64,000 nt of DNA from Prostheceraeus crozeri (taxonomy: Eukaryota; Platyhelminthes; Polycladida; Euryleptidae), in contig CAJQUW010006864.1 in assembly GCA_907163375.1 (NCBI GenBank), positions 248,001 through 312,000 on the forward strand, written 5' to 3'. This document shows, one piece after another, positions 9,787-24,300 of this stretch (positions are counted from its first letter, which is position 1; each line of letters begins with the position of its first letter). The notes under the pieces were generated by a model. It was not told the DNA's origin. It did not search any database and saw only the letters and a program-made list of their open reading frames with translations. Both the position numbers and the translations under genes were made by a program.

Positions 9787-12164
9787 GGGCAATTCCACGG
9801 AAAGAGCTACATGGAGGGCAAATTTTCAATCGCATTAGTTTCTTTGTCACATGTGTTTTCTAGAAAGGATATCCGAAGTCATTAGCAATCGCGAAATGTA
9901 TCGTTTTGACACACATATTTTATTAAAAAATCTAATTTTAAAACATCTTTATGTTTTTGAAGATAACAAAAATGAAATTCCATTGAATTTTTGAAACAAT
10001 GTAAGTAGTATTACAAATAAATTTTCATGCCAATACGATGTTATATTATTGCTGATACTCCTTTATCGAGGCTTAAACAATATATTTTGTCAAGGGCTTG
10101 ATTTCATCCGATTTTTTCATAATAATAGCATGAAATTTGATATAGATGTTCATTCATGACCAAATTTTTACTATTTTTCTATCTCCTACTGTATCAATTT
10201 TATGTAGCACAAATTTAGTCATATGTAAATGATGCCTTAGGCTACTGTCACCTTTAACTAAAGTTTGATTATGTGTGATTAATATTTACGACCGTCGGAA
10301 GCAAAGAGATGAGTGTTCGTTCGTGACATGAGAACAATTTCATAATTATCCTACCTGAACTAGGAATATTCTTTAACTAAAAATTCCTTAATTAGGAATA
10401 AACTATGAAAACATTTAACAAGAAGGACAATAGCCTATATCAAATAAGGAGAGGTTCAGAAAATATTGAATAGGCCTACACGCAACATGAGAATGCAAAA
10501 TTTTTCATGGTCATTTCGGAGATGAAAAAATATGCCGATCACGATTGTCTATTGTATAATGTCAGATTTCTGTACCCTTGCAACATCATTGGGATCAGAA
10601 ATCCTGTATAATGATTGCGAACATTCCTTGAGGAACAGCATCTCATAATCATTGTCAGCAAAAGACTGGATGATTCCGATGAATTTCTTGGTGTTGCCAC
10701 GGCTGGTGCTACGAGAGATATCCATGTCACCGACACGAAAATCGTTGGTAATTGGCGTATACAATAGAGAATGGCCGTTGAACTAGTTGCTGATTGCCTT
10801 GGACTACCCACTGATGATCCGCCTGAACACCGGTCATCTTTACCGCGTTTTCAAGAATATCGAACTTATCTGGTGATGAGTACAGTAAATGTCACCGGAC
10901 GACACGACTGTGCCTACAGGTTAACTGTTACACTCGATGAGCAAACTGTTGAGGACTCTGCATCTGATACCATTTCGGGCGAACAGTCCCAAGCCACACG
11001 CTTTGCAAACCGTCGACTCCGTCAACACATCCTTAACCATGGGCCGTCGCGCAGAAGCTCCAGCTAATCTGTTAATTTCTCGGAATAGATATGAATTTCT
11101 CAAACAATACTTCTTCGCCATTTCAGCTCGAGTCTTGCCTATTTTTCGGTCACGAATCCCATTGTAGAATCTGTTCCATTGTTTTATGCGTCCAAGTCAA
11201 GAAAATTCATGGGACGCACAGGACTACTCAAAATAGCATAGCTTATACCCATACTTCATGGGAAAATCCTGAATGTTTAAAATAACCTATTTCCTTTACC
11301 CAATGCATAAATCTGCCCCTTTACTATAAATTTGTGATGTCGTGGGAAGCTCAGGTCCTCATAAAAAATGCTTAACTTATATTATCCATGTTCATGTCAA
11401 ATTATTGGCTACTTAAAGTAAGGCCTAGCCTTTCCGTGTATTTCTCTATCTAAGACGCACAATTGTTCCCATCCTGGACTACTAGTAATAGAACAGCTCT
11501 CGTGTGTCAAGAGAAAATATTGGATACTTTGAGAACAACTTTCATTCAAGCAATTAAGACACTGGAGTATGCGAAAATTTAACTTAACCATGCCTCCTGT
11601 CCTTGTAAATTGATTGACTTTCGTGAATCAAGTTGCATCTAAAAAAAAGACAACGGATGCAGTAGATATTCGATGCCCTACAAGAAACACATGTTAAGAA
11701 ATACGTGGGACGCGTTTGTGACTGATTGCTTTTTCGATCTTCCTTTACCATGAAGTTGAACAAAATGTTCGTTCGTGACCGTACTTCTCGAAACTTGTGA
11801 GCAGCTAGCAATGAAGCGCTTCTTGATTTCTGTTCAGCAATAAAGTTGATTAAATAGCATGCTAGTCTATTCAATTAGAGTAAATTTCGCTATGATGCAT
11901 TCAGAACTTTGGAGGTTATGAACATTTGTATATTTTTTTAAAAAAATCGTGCAATTTTGCTTTTGTTCGTGACCAATTAAATTATTGTATTTTAAACTAT
12001 CATATACTCATTTTTATATCGGTTTGGCTCGTGATTTATGAACAGTGACAATAGCAGCCAATTAAATAAAATTTGGCTATCACTGGCTCAATAAGTTTGG
12101 AATGACAATCAGAAATGTAGCGAATTATCCTACAAAGTTCGCTCATGACTGCGTGGAATTGCCC
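9787..12164. mobile_element. Probable DNA transposon with short inverted ends and repeated GTTCGTTCGTGAC motifs
   Basis: GGGCAATTCCACG at 9787-9799 is exactly inverted at 12152-12164. Between them a GTTCGTTCGTGAC-like motif recurs in one orientation at about 10148, 10315, 11767, 11964 and 12137, as subterminal transposase-binding sites often do. No transposase is recognised inside. The frames at about 10540-11070 (for example 10771-11067) have no known domain. The left end is preceded by TTAA, but I see no clear target duplication, so the superfamily is open. Confidence 0.5.
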
Positions 12165-12529
12165 AAATGATTTCTAACAATGATATTAAAGTCTCAAACA
12201 GGCGCGTTAGTAAATCAAGATCCAGAAAAGTCAATAGCCCCTGATAAACCGCATTCGAGGGTGATACAGTGGTTCTCAGGAGTCGAAGTGATGCAGATGC
12301 TTCATGTGAAGTGCCATCCGTTAGTTGAGATGTCTAGAGTAGCCAAATAAATGCATTAGTGAAAGGAATTTAATTAAACTTCACAATTTTCTACTTAGGC
12401 GTAGCTTTGATTTCATTTTCATGCAGTTGTATTAAGCTTTTAAGGATGTGCTTTATTATGTGGATAAAGGCCAACTGCATAATATCCAGCATACTACCGA
12501 TATCATATTCATCCTCACTCCTCAGGCAA

Positions 12530-13830
12530 CTACAGGAGAAGTACCTCAGCAAGAAGAAATATTTATGCGCTATTTTTGTTGATCTTAAAAAGGCGTTTGA
12601 CCGTGTGCAGATGAGCGTGCTGTGATGGCTCACGAGGAAGCTCGGAATTGATGAATGGATTGTCTCCGCCGTTCAATGCATGTACGAGCATTCAGAGTCC
12701 GTGGTGAGTTGCGACAACACAACTGGTGAAGATCTCACGGTCAATGTCGGTCTTCATCAAAGATCAGTATTAAGCCCTCTCCTCTTCACCATCGTCATGA
12801 AGGCAATCTCGCAGGATCATTCTCGTGGATGCCCTCTAGAGATTTTCTGCGCGGATGACTTGGTTATAACATGTGACTCAGTCGAAGATTTAAAGATTCG
12901 TTTCCTTTGCTGGAAGGTAAACCTGGAGGTGAACGGCATGGCAGTTAACATATCGATAAGACTAAAGTTCTTATCCGCCGGAGTGGTCAGGAATTAGTGA
13001 GATGAAAGAAAGTTTCCTTGTCTTGTTTGCAGCAAGGGCGTGGGAAGGAACTCGATTTGCTGCTCAACTTGCCGAAAATGGGTGCACCGTAGATGCACTG
13101 ATTGTCAATTCTACGCGCTGATCCCTATTTTAAGTGTTGTCGTTGCAAAGGAGAACTCTCCACATCACAGCCACAGGCCGCTCAGATGGCATTTGGTAAC
13201 GACTTGTATGAGGTTGTAGAAGACTTTTGTAATTTGGTTGGTGTGCTTGGGAGATCCGGAGGCCGTTGTGGGGCGGTAACTGCCGTATAATAAGCGTTTG
13301 GAAGAATTTCCATGATCTGTTGCCAGTCCAGACGAATAAAGAGATTTCTCTCAGACTCAGTGGTCATGTTTGCAGGGCATGTATAAGAAGCTTTCTGTTG
13401 TATGCTTCGGAGACATGGCCCATCAAATCAGAAGGTCTTGCACGCCTCATCAAGAACGAGAATTCCATGGTACGTTTGATGTGTGCGGTCATGAGCTACG
13501 CTTGATGTGCGACGTACGGAAGGCTTGGCCTCCGTCATTTGGATGCCGGATTGCGACAAAATCGCTTGATGTGGTACGGTCACGTCCCAAGGAATGTCCA
13601 GCTGCAAGTGGCCGAGGAGAGTAATCGATCTTGACATACAGGGTCCAGCATCAAAGGCGGTCATAGAAAAAAAGTGGATGCACAAAGTCAGGAAGGATAT
13701 GGATCTCCTACATCTCAACCCTCGACTTGCGCAAGACCGGACGGTGTGGAGAAAGCGCACTCACGTGAACGAGAATCGACGCAACCCAAATGTCGTACCC
13801 TCAAACCAGGGGCCCAACCGTCAGTAAACG
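12530..13830 (+). pseudogene. Decayed non-LTR (LINE) retrotransposon reverse transcriptase
   Basis: Pieces in several frames line up in the usual order. Around 12560 AIFVDLKKAFDRV is RT motif A. At 12740-12870 follow GLHQRSVLSPLLF and CADDLVI, the catalytic motif with its two aspartates. Next come a zinc-finger-like CCRCKGEL (13130), LYASETWPIK (13395) and an MWYGHV-like segment near 13570, ending with WMHKVRKDMDLL at 13675. Frameshifts and stops break it at least four times. The family is the LINE type with a C-terminal GYAxETW/GHV region. No 5' gag-like part or tail was found. Confidence 0.75.
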
Positions 13831-13959
13831 AGGAGCCTGTTTTGCCTCCAATTATTGCTTCCGTCTCAATTCCGCGAGACCGCACCTCTGTTTCTCTGAT
13901 TAATGGAGTGAATCAAATTTGAACTTATCTTTTTGGTTAAAACGACTTCCGATTTTACC

Positions 13960-14950
13960 CTTACAGTCAACACAAGTCACTACACTCGGAGACAAAATCA
14001 ATCGTCTAGACTTACTTGGTTGTCTTTCATTACCGATTGTGATCAATCTAAAACAATGCTATAGAGGGACGAAGCACGTTTCACTTTGGATGATTCGATT
14101 GATGAACATATCACCATTACATAGGGAGCTCAAAGATAATCTGTCTACTTCACTCATCGCTTATGCGAATGTGAATGACACTTCCCGAAAGTTCAAATTC
14201 AAACCTCACTTTTTCAAGTTTTCTGCTACCCCGTCAAACCCCGTTGCAAGCAATAAAATGTGCATATCTAATTATGTGCCACAAAAAAATTGTAATCTTC
14301 CTGTAAAAAAATCAAGCTTCAAAACGAACGCACTTTCGATCACTATTACTCAGCTCACTAAGTATTGGATTCATATCAATCTTACCAGTGAGTGTGCCGG
14401 GTCAATTCAGCAGAATCGACCAAGCTTTTGTAGCTGTTCACTCTTTCAATCAGAAAATATCCTACGTTAAAAATGCATACCCAAGTTTCTACTAAAAACA
14501 TTTTATTGCAAGCACTGCTTTATTTCGAGTTTGTCAGCCATAAAGTCGATGTTTCTTCAGACAATTTTGGGACACTAATTAAGTGCCACCTATCAGTTTT
14601 ACGAAGTTTGGCCTTCTTCACCCACAAAACTACCTAGCCTTGCGTTTTCACTTCTCTGTATGCCATTACTCAGCTGAGAAGCCGGTTCTCATGAAATGAA
14701 TAACACAAGTGAGTGTCAGATCAATTTTCTTTAGAGTCGACCAAAACAGTTGAAACTATTCGTTCTTCAAATCAGAAAATGAAAATCAGTTCAAAGTTCA
14801 AATCCAGAACAACTTAACTTAGTTAGCGCAGCAACTTTTCAAGTTGCCATCATTCAGCTCAGAGAGCCGTTTCACATCAAGCAAAATCACACCAGCACTC
14901 TCTAATTCAGCAGTCTGACAATTTTTTGAAAGCTCAGAGAAATCAGCTTC
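13960..14950. repeat. Degenerate tandem repeat in intergenic or intronic DNA
   Basis: Blocks starting ATTACTCAGCT and ending TCAATCAGAAAAT recur at about 14343-14458 and 14663-14778, with a weaker third block at 14848-14945. Linking segments with AAGTTCAAATTCAAA-like words also repeat. The 183-codon frame at 13919-14470 lies over this repeat, is rich in Ser, Thr and Lys and has no recognisable domain, so I do not call it a gene. Confidence 0.5.
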
Positions 14951-15274
14951 AACTTAAGATAAGAAGATAATTGATATTCCAACTCATCACATTGATTGAG
15001 CCAACACTACCGTCAGATTGGTCTAGTGATGAAGGTATATTACATTGATTGGTATTTCTAAAGAAATTTCCTTATCTACTTGACATTTTATAAATTCTAA
15101 AAATGCACAGGTAGCTTCGAACACAATCATCTAGACATAAAATGCAGAAATATCACCATAACAATCGTCTTTAAAAAAATCTATTCCAGTTGCTGTAATT
15201 CCTTGCATAGGAATATCTTACGAAAACATTGGTAGCCTTCATATCCTGTTCTATGTTTTCATCATCTTTTTCAG

Positions 15275-15339
15275 AAATGCCGGTCGGTGAGTAAATATCG
15301 ACAGTGCTACTACTGCAAAAGTGACTACAAGCCTAAACA
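15275..15339 (+). CDS. FAM76: FAM76 exon (N-terminal cysteine cluster)
   Basis: Acceptor TTTTTCAG before 15275 and donor GTAAGT at 15340. It encodes KCRSVSKYRQCYYCKSDYK, matching the second cysteine cluster of FAM76. It ends with two bases of a codon that the next exon completes. Confidence 0.8.
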
Positions 15340-18300
15340 GTAAGTTTGAGGTGATTTTCTCAATTTTGAATTTTTAAATTGCTGCTAAATTCTATCAGAG
15401 TAAATCGGCCGACTTGAAAACATGGATTGTAAAAGTAAAAGACCGTGTTTCTTCGAATAGTCGCCGCGAAAAACTGTCATTCTTGTCTGTGGCTACTATT
15501 CGAGGACGGCTACTGCTTAAAAGTTCCATGCTCGACCGATGGCATTATTTTTGCAGTTTTTATGCTTGTGTAAAGGTGTTTTCTCCACAATAATACTGCA
15601 ACATTTAGGCTACTACAAACTCATCAACGTAACTTAGCAACTCAAATGATGTAGGATGAAAGGAAGTTGAATTGTGAAATGTGAGACCTGTTTTCAAGTT
15701 AATATGTAGTTTTATGATGTAAAGTGCATTTGACTGAACGCGCATCTCTTCTATGATGCTTTATTTATATTGATGATATTAATATCAATCAGAAGGATAA
15801 TTATGCAGATGGAGCCAAATACCAACTCTTATGAAGTGACCGATTAATGATGAATTTTAAGTGTAGCTGTGATGTGGTGAGTATTACCGTAGTATACTTA
15901 AAAAGTGTAGTTCGGTCAAATTTTCAACATTGTCTCAATGGCTTCTTCTTTGCATAATAGTCAATCTAGCGAACTTAGACGCACTTCTGATTCCTCAATT
16001 AGCCACAATCATCAACTTTAGGAAATCAGATGACGTCACACGTGCCAGTGATCTGATGCGCCACTGTTAGCATGGTTGGTAACGAATAAGCTAGGCACAA
16101 GAGGATCAACGCACAGGGAGAAAATGAACTGTAGGAAATGCGAGATCGAAAGTCATTGACAGGAAGTCACTTGTTTATGTTCCTGAACACATACAAAATG
16201 TATAAAATGGCATATAGCTGCGCATGCATGTGTACAAACAAAACGGACGATCCTAACAAACTTGCCTTCTACAACGTTCCGAAATACAGAAAAAATGGAT
16301 GTGCAGTAGCATTTCACGAGCTCTTATTAAATCGACGAGGCACAGTGTTGCATATTCTGAACGCTTCAAATTAAATGATAGAATAAAAGATCTAAGATAT
16401 ACAAAGTGTGATGTTGAAGGAATATTGTAAAATCAGACAGCCTTTATTCACATGAGTAAGGAGGCTGTACCATTCTTGAAAATGGGACGCAAATTAGTTA
16501 AAATTTTCTCTCGCTAAAAGACGTACATTTTCTTCAAAAACTGAATGAAAGTCGAACCAAATTTGAGATGGTGCTATCAGCTAATTTTTTCTGACGAACT
16601 TCAGATTTCTTCAGATGAAATGGATATGGATTTCGATAGTTACCATGCGATGCATGACTCTTCAGAAAGTGAAGATAGTCAAGCTGCTCCAGTTCGTCTA
16701 ATGTTTGATGTTCCAGTTAATTACTTTTTGTGTTGATTTGCTGTACCGGCATGAAATCTAAAATATTTCAGAGAAATTCTATCGTGAAGGTCACTTCCGT
16801 GTCCTTGACTTATTCGAACTTTCCTATTTTTAGAGAATTTTTCTTTTCTATTTTTAGAGAATACATCTTTGACGACCTACATCACCGATCTCGCAACGAA
16901 GTTGTGGAAAATTCTTCTTGGGCTGTTTAATTGATACCCGGCCATAGATGTTCCAAGCGGAATTCATAACTTTTTCGTTGCGAGAAAATTTCTGTGGGCC
17001 CTCAAAAAAGGAAAAATTTCAGAAAATTTTTGAAAAAATCGAATTTTCAAGCATTTCTTCAAAAATGCAAAAGCAATTTTGCGGTCCCTTCTTCCCCAGG
17101 CGACTACAAATACATGCAAATGATTGTAAAAAAATATTTAGAAAATCACCAGGGATCGGAAAAGTGGATTTTGAATCTTAAATTATATGAACAATATTCA
17201 ATTTTTTACATCTTTAACTCAGTCCAGACAATTTCTCGCAGCAGCTACCCCAAATCTGATAGGTTTTACGCTTCACATGATCTATCTGAAACTGTAATCA
17301 GAAGTAACTTTTTCCACCCAGAAGTACATTTTTTGAATTTGAAAATGTGGTAAAATTAGATCGTTTTTTGTGCTGCTACTATCAAATTTGTATGTAGTAT
17401 GTGCTTTGTAATTAACAGATGCTATTCTTTTATTGTCGAAACTCCATAATTCGAACTCAGATTTTCTATTTTATGTTCAACCTATGATGTCTATCCCAGC
17501 CTTGGTCATCCTCTGAAATTGTGTTTTCAAAGGCATCGTATATTAAGACTCGTTAATTAGGACCTCTAAATTCTTAACTCATTCACGGTCTTAATTAAAG
17601 ACTTTTATTGTATCACTAAACAGTTAAATGTTGAAACACGTTTCACATTATCCCTTTATTATTTGAAAGGCTCTAAAAGTTCTCTAAATTCATTGAGAGG
17701 CATAAGGTAACTTCTGATTGAATTGCTTAATTCAGGGTGTCCACTGTGCGTGAAATTCACGTATGTACGTGAATTTTGGGAAAATGCGAAGGTGTGCGTG
17801 AATTTCAGCTCAGTTGCGCAGATTACTCCTACTTGATATCCACTGATTCTTGTTACATGTGCTAAATTTTTTTTCTTCCGTTGTTGCACCAACTCTGACT
17901 TGGTTCTACAAAAAAATATGTTACAAGAAAGAAAGTCATAAACATGTAGATATGTTCATATAATATAGCCGCTACTAACAACGGGTCTGGGTTCAGACAA
18001 TGAAAATTTAAAAACACAAACCCTATTATTATTAACCTTGATTTTTATAGCCGTGAATTTTGTTGTATTTAGAGATTATTGAGTGACCAAAAATACAGGC
18101 CTGTGATTACTCCTCAAATTCCTCAAATTTGTTTATTACTCCTCAAATCCTCAAAAATTCCTCAAATATAGCTTAACTATGAGAAATTCCTCAAATACGA
18201 CACACTACAGACTAAATGTCGGATAATGTATTGTTTTTTGGCGAATGGCGATGATATGTAAACTTCCAAACAAGAAGCTAAGATACAATCCAGTAACATG

Positions 18301-21300
18301 TACCCTACATCCATGCTGCTAATCATGAATCACTCATGATTTATTTCTTTTCTTTTTCTTCTCTCGTGATTTATAACTTAATGATTTTTCTCTCACACAC
18401 TTGGTAGATTTTAGATAGCGTAATCCCGCTGTGTTAGCTAGATCTGATATTTTGATTGAAAACAGACCTGTCCTTTTATCATCTGAATGGGCAGACAGTT
18501 AGATAGAATCTTTTCAATATATAAGGGATAAACATAATTTTGAAAAGAGCGACTTACTCACCAATTCATTCCACATGAGAACTATTGCTTGTCCTTCTAG
18601 TAAGTATTTTTAAATTTCTAGACATTTTAGGATATAATGATTTTCTTTTAGCCATGTCATATTTAGCACATCAAAAATTAACCAGTCGTTGGCTTGTTTT
18701 TTTAGTTTTGTTACTTTGACGCACTTTGTTACGTTGAATGTCGTTTTCATTTCTGCAGAGCTGCAGATGTTCCGGTTCGTCTGGACTTATTTTGCTAAGC
18801 AGAGAAGTTGTCCGAAGTTATTGTCTGTCGAACTCACTCATTAAATGCTTTCACGTATTTAATGAGTGAAACACTGCGATCAACCTACAGAAATTGTATA
18901 TTTGAACACTGCAAGCAATTTTTTTCTTCTAACTTCATAATATTGCTTAGAATTCCAACAATGAAATGCACATTCAATTATTTTCATTAATTATCTTGAC
19001 CTTTGTCACAACCTTCTTTATATGTTTCTGCGACTACATGGCTGCTAAATGCATGCCTGTACTTCTTAAAGAACTTAAGGATATCGATCTTCCATATCCA
19101 TTATATGATGATATATAGGTAGCCCAGCCCACTTGGATTTCTGTGCTCTTATCAACTGAAGCGTTTGTTTCACTCACACTCTTCCATTTTATTTCCGCTG
19201 AACATGAACACATCCGACGGGGTAAAGCGGATGGTCCCTAAATTTAGTGTCTACATGCCTCCTGGTCACTAGCGTGCGGGGGTTAGAAGCGTATGAAGCT
19301 CTGCTATCTCATGAGTCTTTTTGCAGCTACATTTTCCAGGGTCTGCCGACCGACATTTATCCTGGATGAATTATTCACGTATAGATCGTTTTCATAATTT
19401 GATGAACACAGGTTGGTGTGAAATTAGTGCACACATTGCTTATCGTTGTATGTGAACTTAGATTAATTAAGACATTGAACCACATAGTACTGGGTTGGTA
19501 GATTTTCAACCTGGGTCTACTGCAAGATGTGGACGTCAATATCTCGGCGCAACTTCATGCGAATAGAGGTGATAATCTTTCACTCTTTGCCTATATGAGA
19601 CCAACAACTCAACTGGCAAGCCTGTTCCCGACACTTGTTTTGTGTTGTATGAGAGAATTCATATTCATTTGAATGTAGATCGGAGCGATATGATCAAACG
19701 CTAACAAGTAAACAAAACCCACCAAAACTTATGCAGCATAAAGTAAAATTAATAAATTAGTGTGTAATGTGGCGTATCCTTCATGATAAATTACTGACTT
19801 TTTTTAAGTCACAAGCATTCCGTCAACGATTTCATTGAGGTTAGCAATCTGCTGATTACAAAGCACATACGTAGGGGAAAGCGGGGCACATTGAACATGT
19901 TTTTGGTTTTCGCCGGGTAGACGCAAGATTATGAAGCAAACAATGATTTGTGCAACAGATACGACACATTCAGCGAATTGGCTAACTTTTGCAAGTTGCT
20001 AGAAGTCTCAAGACACTCTAGTTTTTTTCAAAATTTGAATTTTGAAAAATGAAGTGAAGTGGTTCAATGTGCCCCACACGTGGGGCTCATTGAACCACCT
20101 AGTGGGGCACTTTGAACCACATTTAATAATCAGTCGATTTAATCGCACAAAGGCAATCTAGCAGACCCAAACCGAATTATCTGACATATATTATTAGTCC
20201 ACTTTCAGAAAGTGAAAACATGGATGATATCTAGAAAGTGTTTTATTGACAAAAAGCAGTCTTTGTATAGCAATAAAAACAAAATTGTTATTAAAGCTCT
20301 GCGAAAATTTGCTTTTCAATCTACCAGATAGGACAACGTTAAATCTTCTGCATTGAAATTACCTGCATAGCATTATGGTTTAAAGTTTTGACCATAGACC
20401 TGCCGGAATACAAAAGCTAGAAACGATCATGAAATGGAACTTAGAATCACTGACAATCATATTGTTCCAGATTGAGTGAAAAACTAAGCATCGACTTGAC
20501 GCGATTTGTCTCACCAGTTTTTGAAGGCTCTGGTAAGCACACGACAATATCACTGCTAGGGATGACGGATACATCCTCTATGAGTGGCTTCACAAACTTG
20601 CCGGGGTATTTCCTGGACTGTCTATAAAATTCCACAGTAATGGAAAGATCCGAAATTGACATAATTTTGGCGACATAATGCAAGTCTTTCTTTGAATTAA
20701 TTGGCTTCATTTTGACGACAATGAAGCTACCAACTTCCACGTCTCTCATGGTGTCTCCTCTAAAGAGCTTTCTTCGCAAGATTGTGATGCGATTTCGGCA
20801 GATATTAGCTGACACCCAGCGCTCACTCTCCTCCTCTTTGGCTTGTTTGAGTCGATGAGTTTTCTTTTCGGAAGTGGTCTTATCTTCTTCAGCTCCTCAA
20901 AACTTGAATCAAGAGTTGTTGCGCTTGATGTAGTCGGCATTTCATCTGACTGACATGTGCCTGTTCTATTGTGGGGTTGTCCGTCTGTAGGCCTAACGTT
21001 GAATACAGCCGCTGCAACAAAATCAGACTCCAAAGATGTCCGAGTTCACTGGCCAGATTCCAGTTTTCCTGAATCAAGCAGCAATGTTCTCGTATGACAT
21101 GGCCCTGTTAAATGCCCGTGAGAAGCATTCTGAAAGATCATATATAGAAATTCGGCTTCCGGGAGAACTTATGTTCCAGTCATTTACTGCTTTTTTGTAA
21201 TAAGCCTTCAAGGGACCATAGACTGACACATCCAAGGGCTGCAATCGGTGGGACGTGTGAGGTGGAAAGGTTAGGATCGAAAGTCCGTTTGACCGAGCAA

Positions 21301-24300
21301 TTTCGAGAACGTGAACTCCGAGGTGACTTTCATGATTGTCCATAAAAGGAATGGTAGGCTTCTCTGTTGAACAGCCGATGTGACGAATGAAATGACGTAG
21401 CACTTCAGGGAATAGATCACTGTTCATCCAACCTGATGACGTAGCAAGCCCTAAAGTTCCAACTGGGACTCCTTTTATCATATGGTCTTTGAAATGAACT
21501 CTAGGAAAAACATCACTGGTGGTAGTGATCTTCCCGTGGCACTTACACAGCAAACTACAGTTACTAGGTTCCCACGCTCAGCGGCCGTGATTTGTCCCAC
21601 TTGCTTCATGCCACGTGCGGCTAAAACTTTTGGCACGCATTGAACAGTTGAAATCCCTGTTTCATCAAGATTGAAGATGGATTCGGGTCCATATCGATTT
21701 TTCCTCTGAGTTTCTGACAAAGATCGAAAAAATGATTCACCTTATCTTGATTGAATCCCTGAGCTCGATTCATACTTGTGGGTTCTGGAGATCGAAGAGA
21801 GATTTTCAGATGTCGCTTCATAAAGCCTCTAACCCAGTCCTTTCCAGCCGTAGAATCTCGCATCCAATTTTCTGGTATTGCTTTTCCTTTCGAGGTGGCA
21901 TATTCGAACGCAAGTCGTCTGAGCATAGGGTATGTCAATCCATGGAACATCGTTGAGCAGTTTAAAATATATTCTTCTAATCCCTGCTCCTCCTCTCGAG
22001 TGAAAACCTGCAAGAAGAATTCAAATAGCTAGTGACGATCGCCTGCGCCATGAACGCACAGTAGTTAATGATTCATTAATGCAATCGCTGTTTGATCATC
22101 AGCCGCCGTGGCTCAATGCAGACAGCGTCAGCCCACCAAGTAATATCACTGGGATCGAATCCCACGGAACTCATTTTTTAAAACATGCGTTGGAAGTTAT
22201 TAATTATCATAATGCGTAAATCTAGCAAACATGTATATTTAGACATACATAGAATTTTTGCCTGTGTCTGATAATTAGCCTAGTCCTGGTGTGAAAAATT
22301 AGAATTTCTACCAGATGTTGACGGATTCCTAAGACGCCACATCAACTATTTTGAGATACATAGGCCAACACAGACATATCTCTGGTATTACGTGGATTAA
22401 AAACTGACCTAGGCCTACATGTTTTTTGAAATATGCATAATTTGTCAGCTTCAGGGTTACTCACTTGTGTACTGTTGTAATTTTGGCGGAATACTTGCTT
22501 CTGGTCATCCACCAATTCAGTCTTCTTGACATATCTGGACAAAGTAATCCTGTTGATGTTTAAATCGCGGGCGATTTGTCGTACCGAGCTACCTCCTCGC
22601 ACCTCCTCAACCGCCGCTTTCATCAAATCAAAATCACATTTGCGATCGGTTTTTGGTTTGTAGTTGCGCACCATGTTGACATGATTACAGGGAGAAACAA
22701 CATTTAAAGCTATTCTAACAAAACAGTTTTCATAGATGAGATAGTTCAAACAATCAGACATATATTACAAAATCAGTTTGAAATTAGATCGAGTGACTTG
22801 GTCAGCAAGCTAAACACGTCACTCCATCTGAAAAAAGCATCTTTGATACCAATGGTGAGTTGTGACTTTGCTATGTCAAGCAAAATACATCCATGGTGAC
22901 ATTTTGAAAATGGGGCAGTTTGAACACGTGGTTCAAACTGCCGCACATCATGTGGTTCAATGTGCCCCACATCGACTTCTTTTCAAAATCATGCTGGTTG
23001 AGCCTGATACCCGAATCTTTAATCGTTGCGACCTCATCTCAATTAAGTTCATGATCAATGGTTATAGAAACAGTAAAAAGATGCAATATCATATATCTCT
23101 CTAATTGGAAAAAACATTCCTTTTCATTTTTAAAAAATTTACTTTTTTGTCGAAATTTTGCACTTATGTGATTTTGTAGTGAACAAGAGCATTTGCAAGT
23201 GAACAAGAGCATAAGCCAGTCACAGTCATGGAGCTTCCATGATGTGTTCACTCACATATAATCATATAAAGCTGCAGTCGCAAGTACTTTCGGAGAAAAC
23301 TCTGGTGGTTCATACTGCCCCACGGTTCAATGTGCCTCGCTCTCCCCTACTACTTAAACATTTGATAGTAGCAGCACAAAAAACGATCTAATTTTACCAC
23401 ATTTTCAAATTCAAAAAATGTACTTCTGGGTGGAAAAAGTTACTTCTGATTACAGTTTCAGATAGATCATGTGAAGCGTAAAACCTATCAGATTTGGGGT
23501 AGCTGCTGCGAGAAATTGTCAGGACTGAGTTAAAGATGTAAAAAATTGAATATTGTTCATATAATTTAAGATTCAAAATCCACTTTTCCGATCCCTGGTG
23601 AATTTCTAAATATTTTTTTACAATCATTTGCATGTATTTGTAGTCGCCTGGGGAAGAAGGGACCGCAAAATTGCTTTCGCATTTTTGAAGAAATGCTTGA
23701 AAATTCGATTTTTTCAAAAATTTTTCTGAAATTTTTCCTTTTTTGAGGGCCCACAGAAATTTTCTCGCAGCGAAAAAGTTATGAATTCCGCTTGGAACAT
23801 CTATGGCCGGGTATCAATTAAACAGCCCAAGAAGAATTTTCCTCAACTTCGCTGCGAGATCGGTGATGTAGGCCGTCAAAGAAGTATATGATTTTTCCGA
23901 AATATTTTAGATTTCATCTAGATAGACCCAAATGATGAAAATATGTGAATTTCATGAAAATCTGAAAATCTTCGCCACTCACTTTTTCCCAAATTTGACG
24001 TTTTGGTGTGGAATGACCCCGCAGTGATTGAATACTTAAACATTCAGGAATAAAATTTGTTTCTGAAATTGACAGAACTACACCTTTAAGTATATGGTAA
24101 GTAGGTAACATAGAACATGGCTCATGAAAAGAAAGCGACACGGCAAATGATGAACCAAATGGTTTTGTGGTAATAAGTTCAGAAACGATGAAGACATGGG
24201 ATGCAATGAAGAATGTACATTTTCATAAAAGTGTCGAAGTGATTCATTCTTCAAGAATAGACTCGGTTGTTCAAAATGCAACGAAAGATGCAATAGTAAA

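Larger units (their letters stand above)
19874..23347 (-). mobile_element. Pogo/Tigger-like DNA transposon 1
   Basis: The ends are inverted: GGGGAAAGCGGGGCACATTGAAC-type sequence from 19874 and its complement up to 23347, with TA on both outer sides (19872-19873, 23348-19349 equivalent at 23348-23349), the normal target duplication of Tc1/mariner/pogo elements. Many GGTTCAATGTGCCCCAC-like words sit near both ends (20050-20120, 22920-22975, 23305-23340). The element contains a broken transposase gene on the minus strand. It is 3.5 kb long and lies in a FAM76 intron, opposite in direction to the host gene. Confidence 0.88.

Noticed and set aside
10539-11167. Several overlapping frames of 66-98 codons
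   Set aside because: No domain and conflicting strands; they lie inside the probable non-autonomous transposon.
13919-14470. 183-codon open frame
   Set aside because: It lies over a degenerate tandem repeat, has biased composition and no recognisable domain.
16994-17353. 119-codon frame with a close match at 23394-23717
   Set aside because: The match follows from the inverted DNA repeat. Other frames match equally well, so coding is not supported.
22098-22172. Functional tRNA gene
   Set aside because: The acceptor stem does not pair and the anticodon arm is unclear, so it is listed only as tRNA-like.
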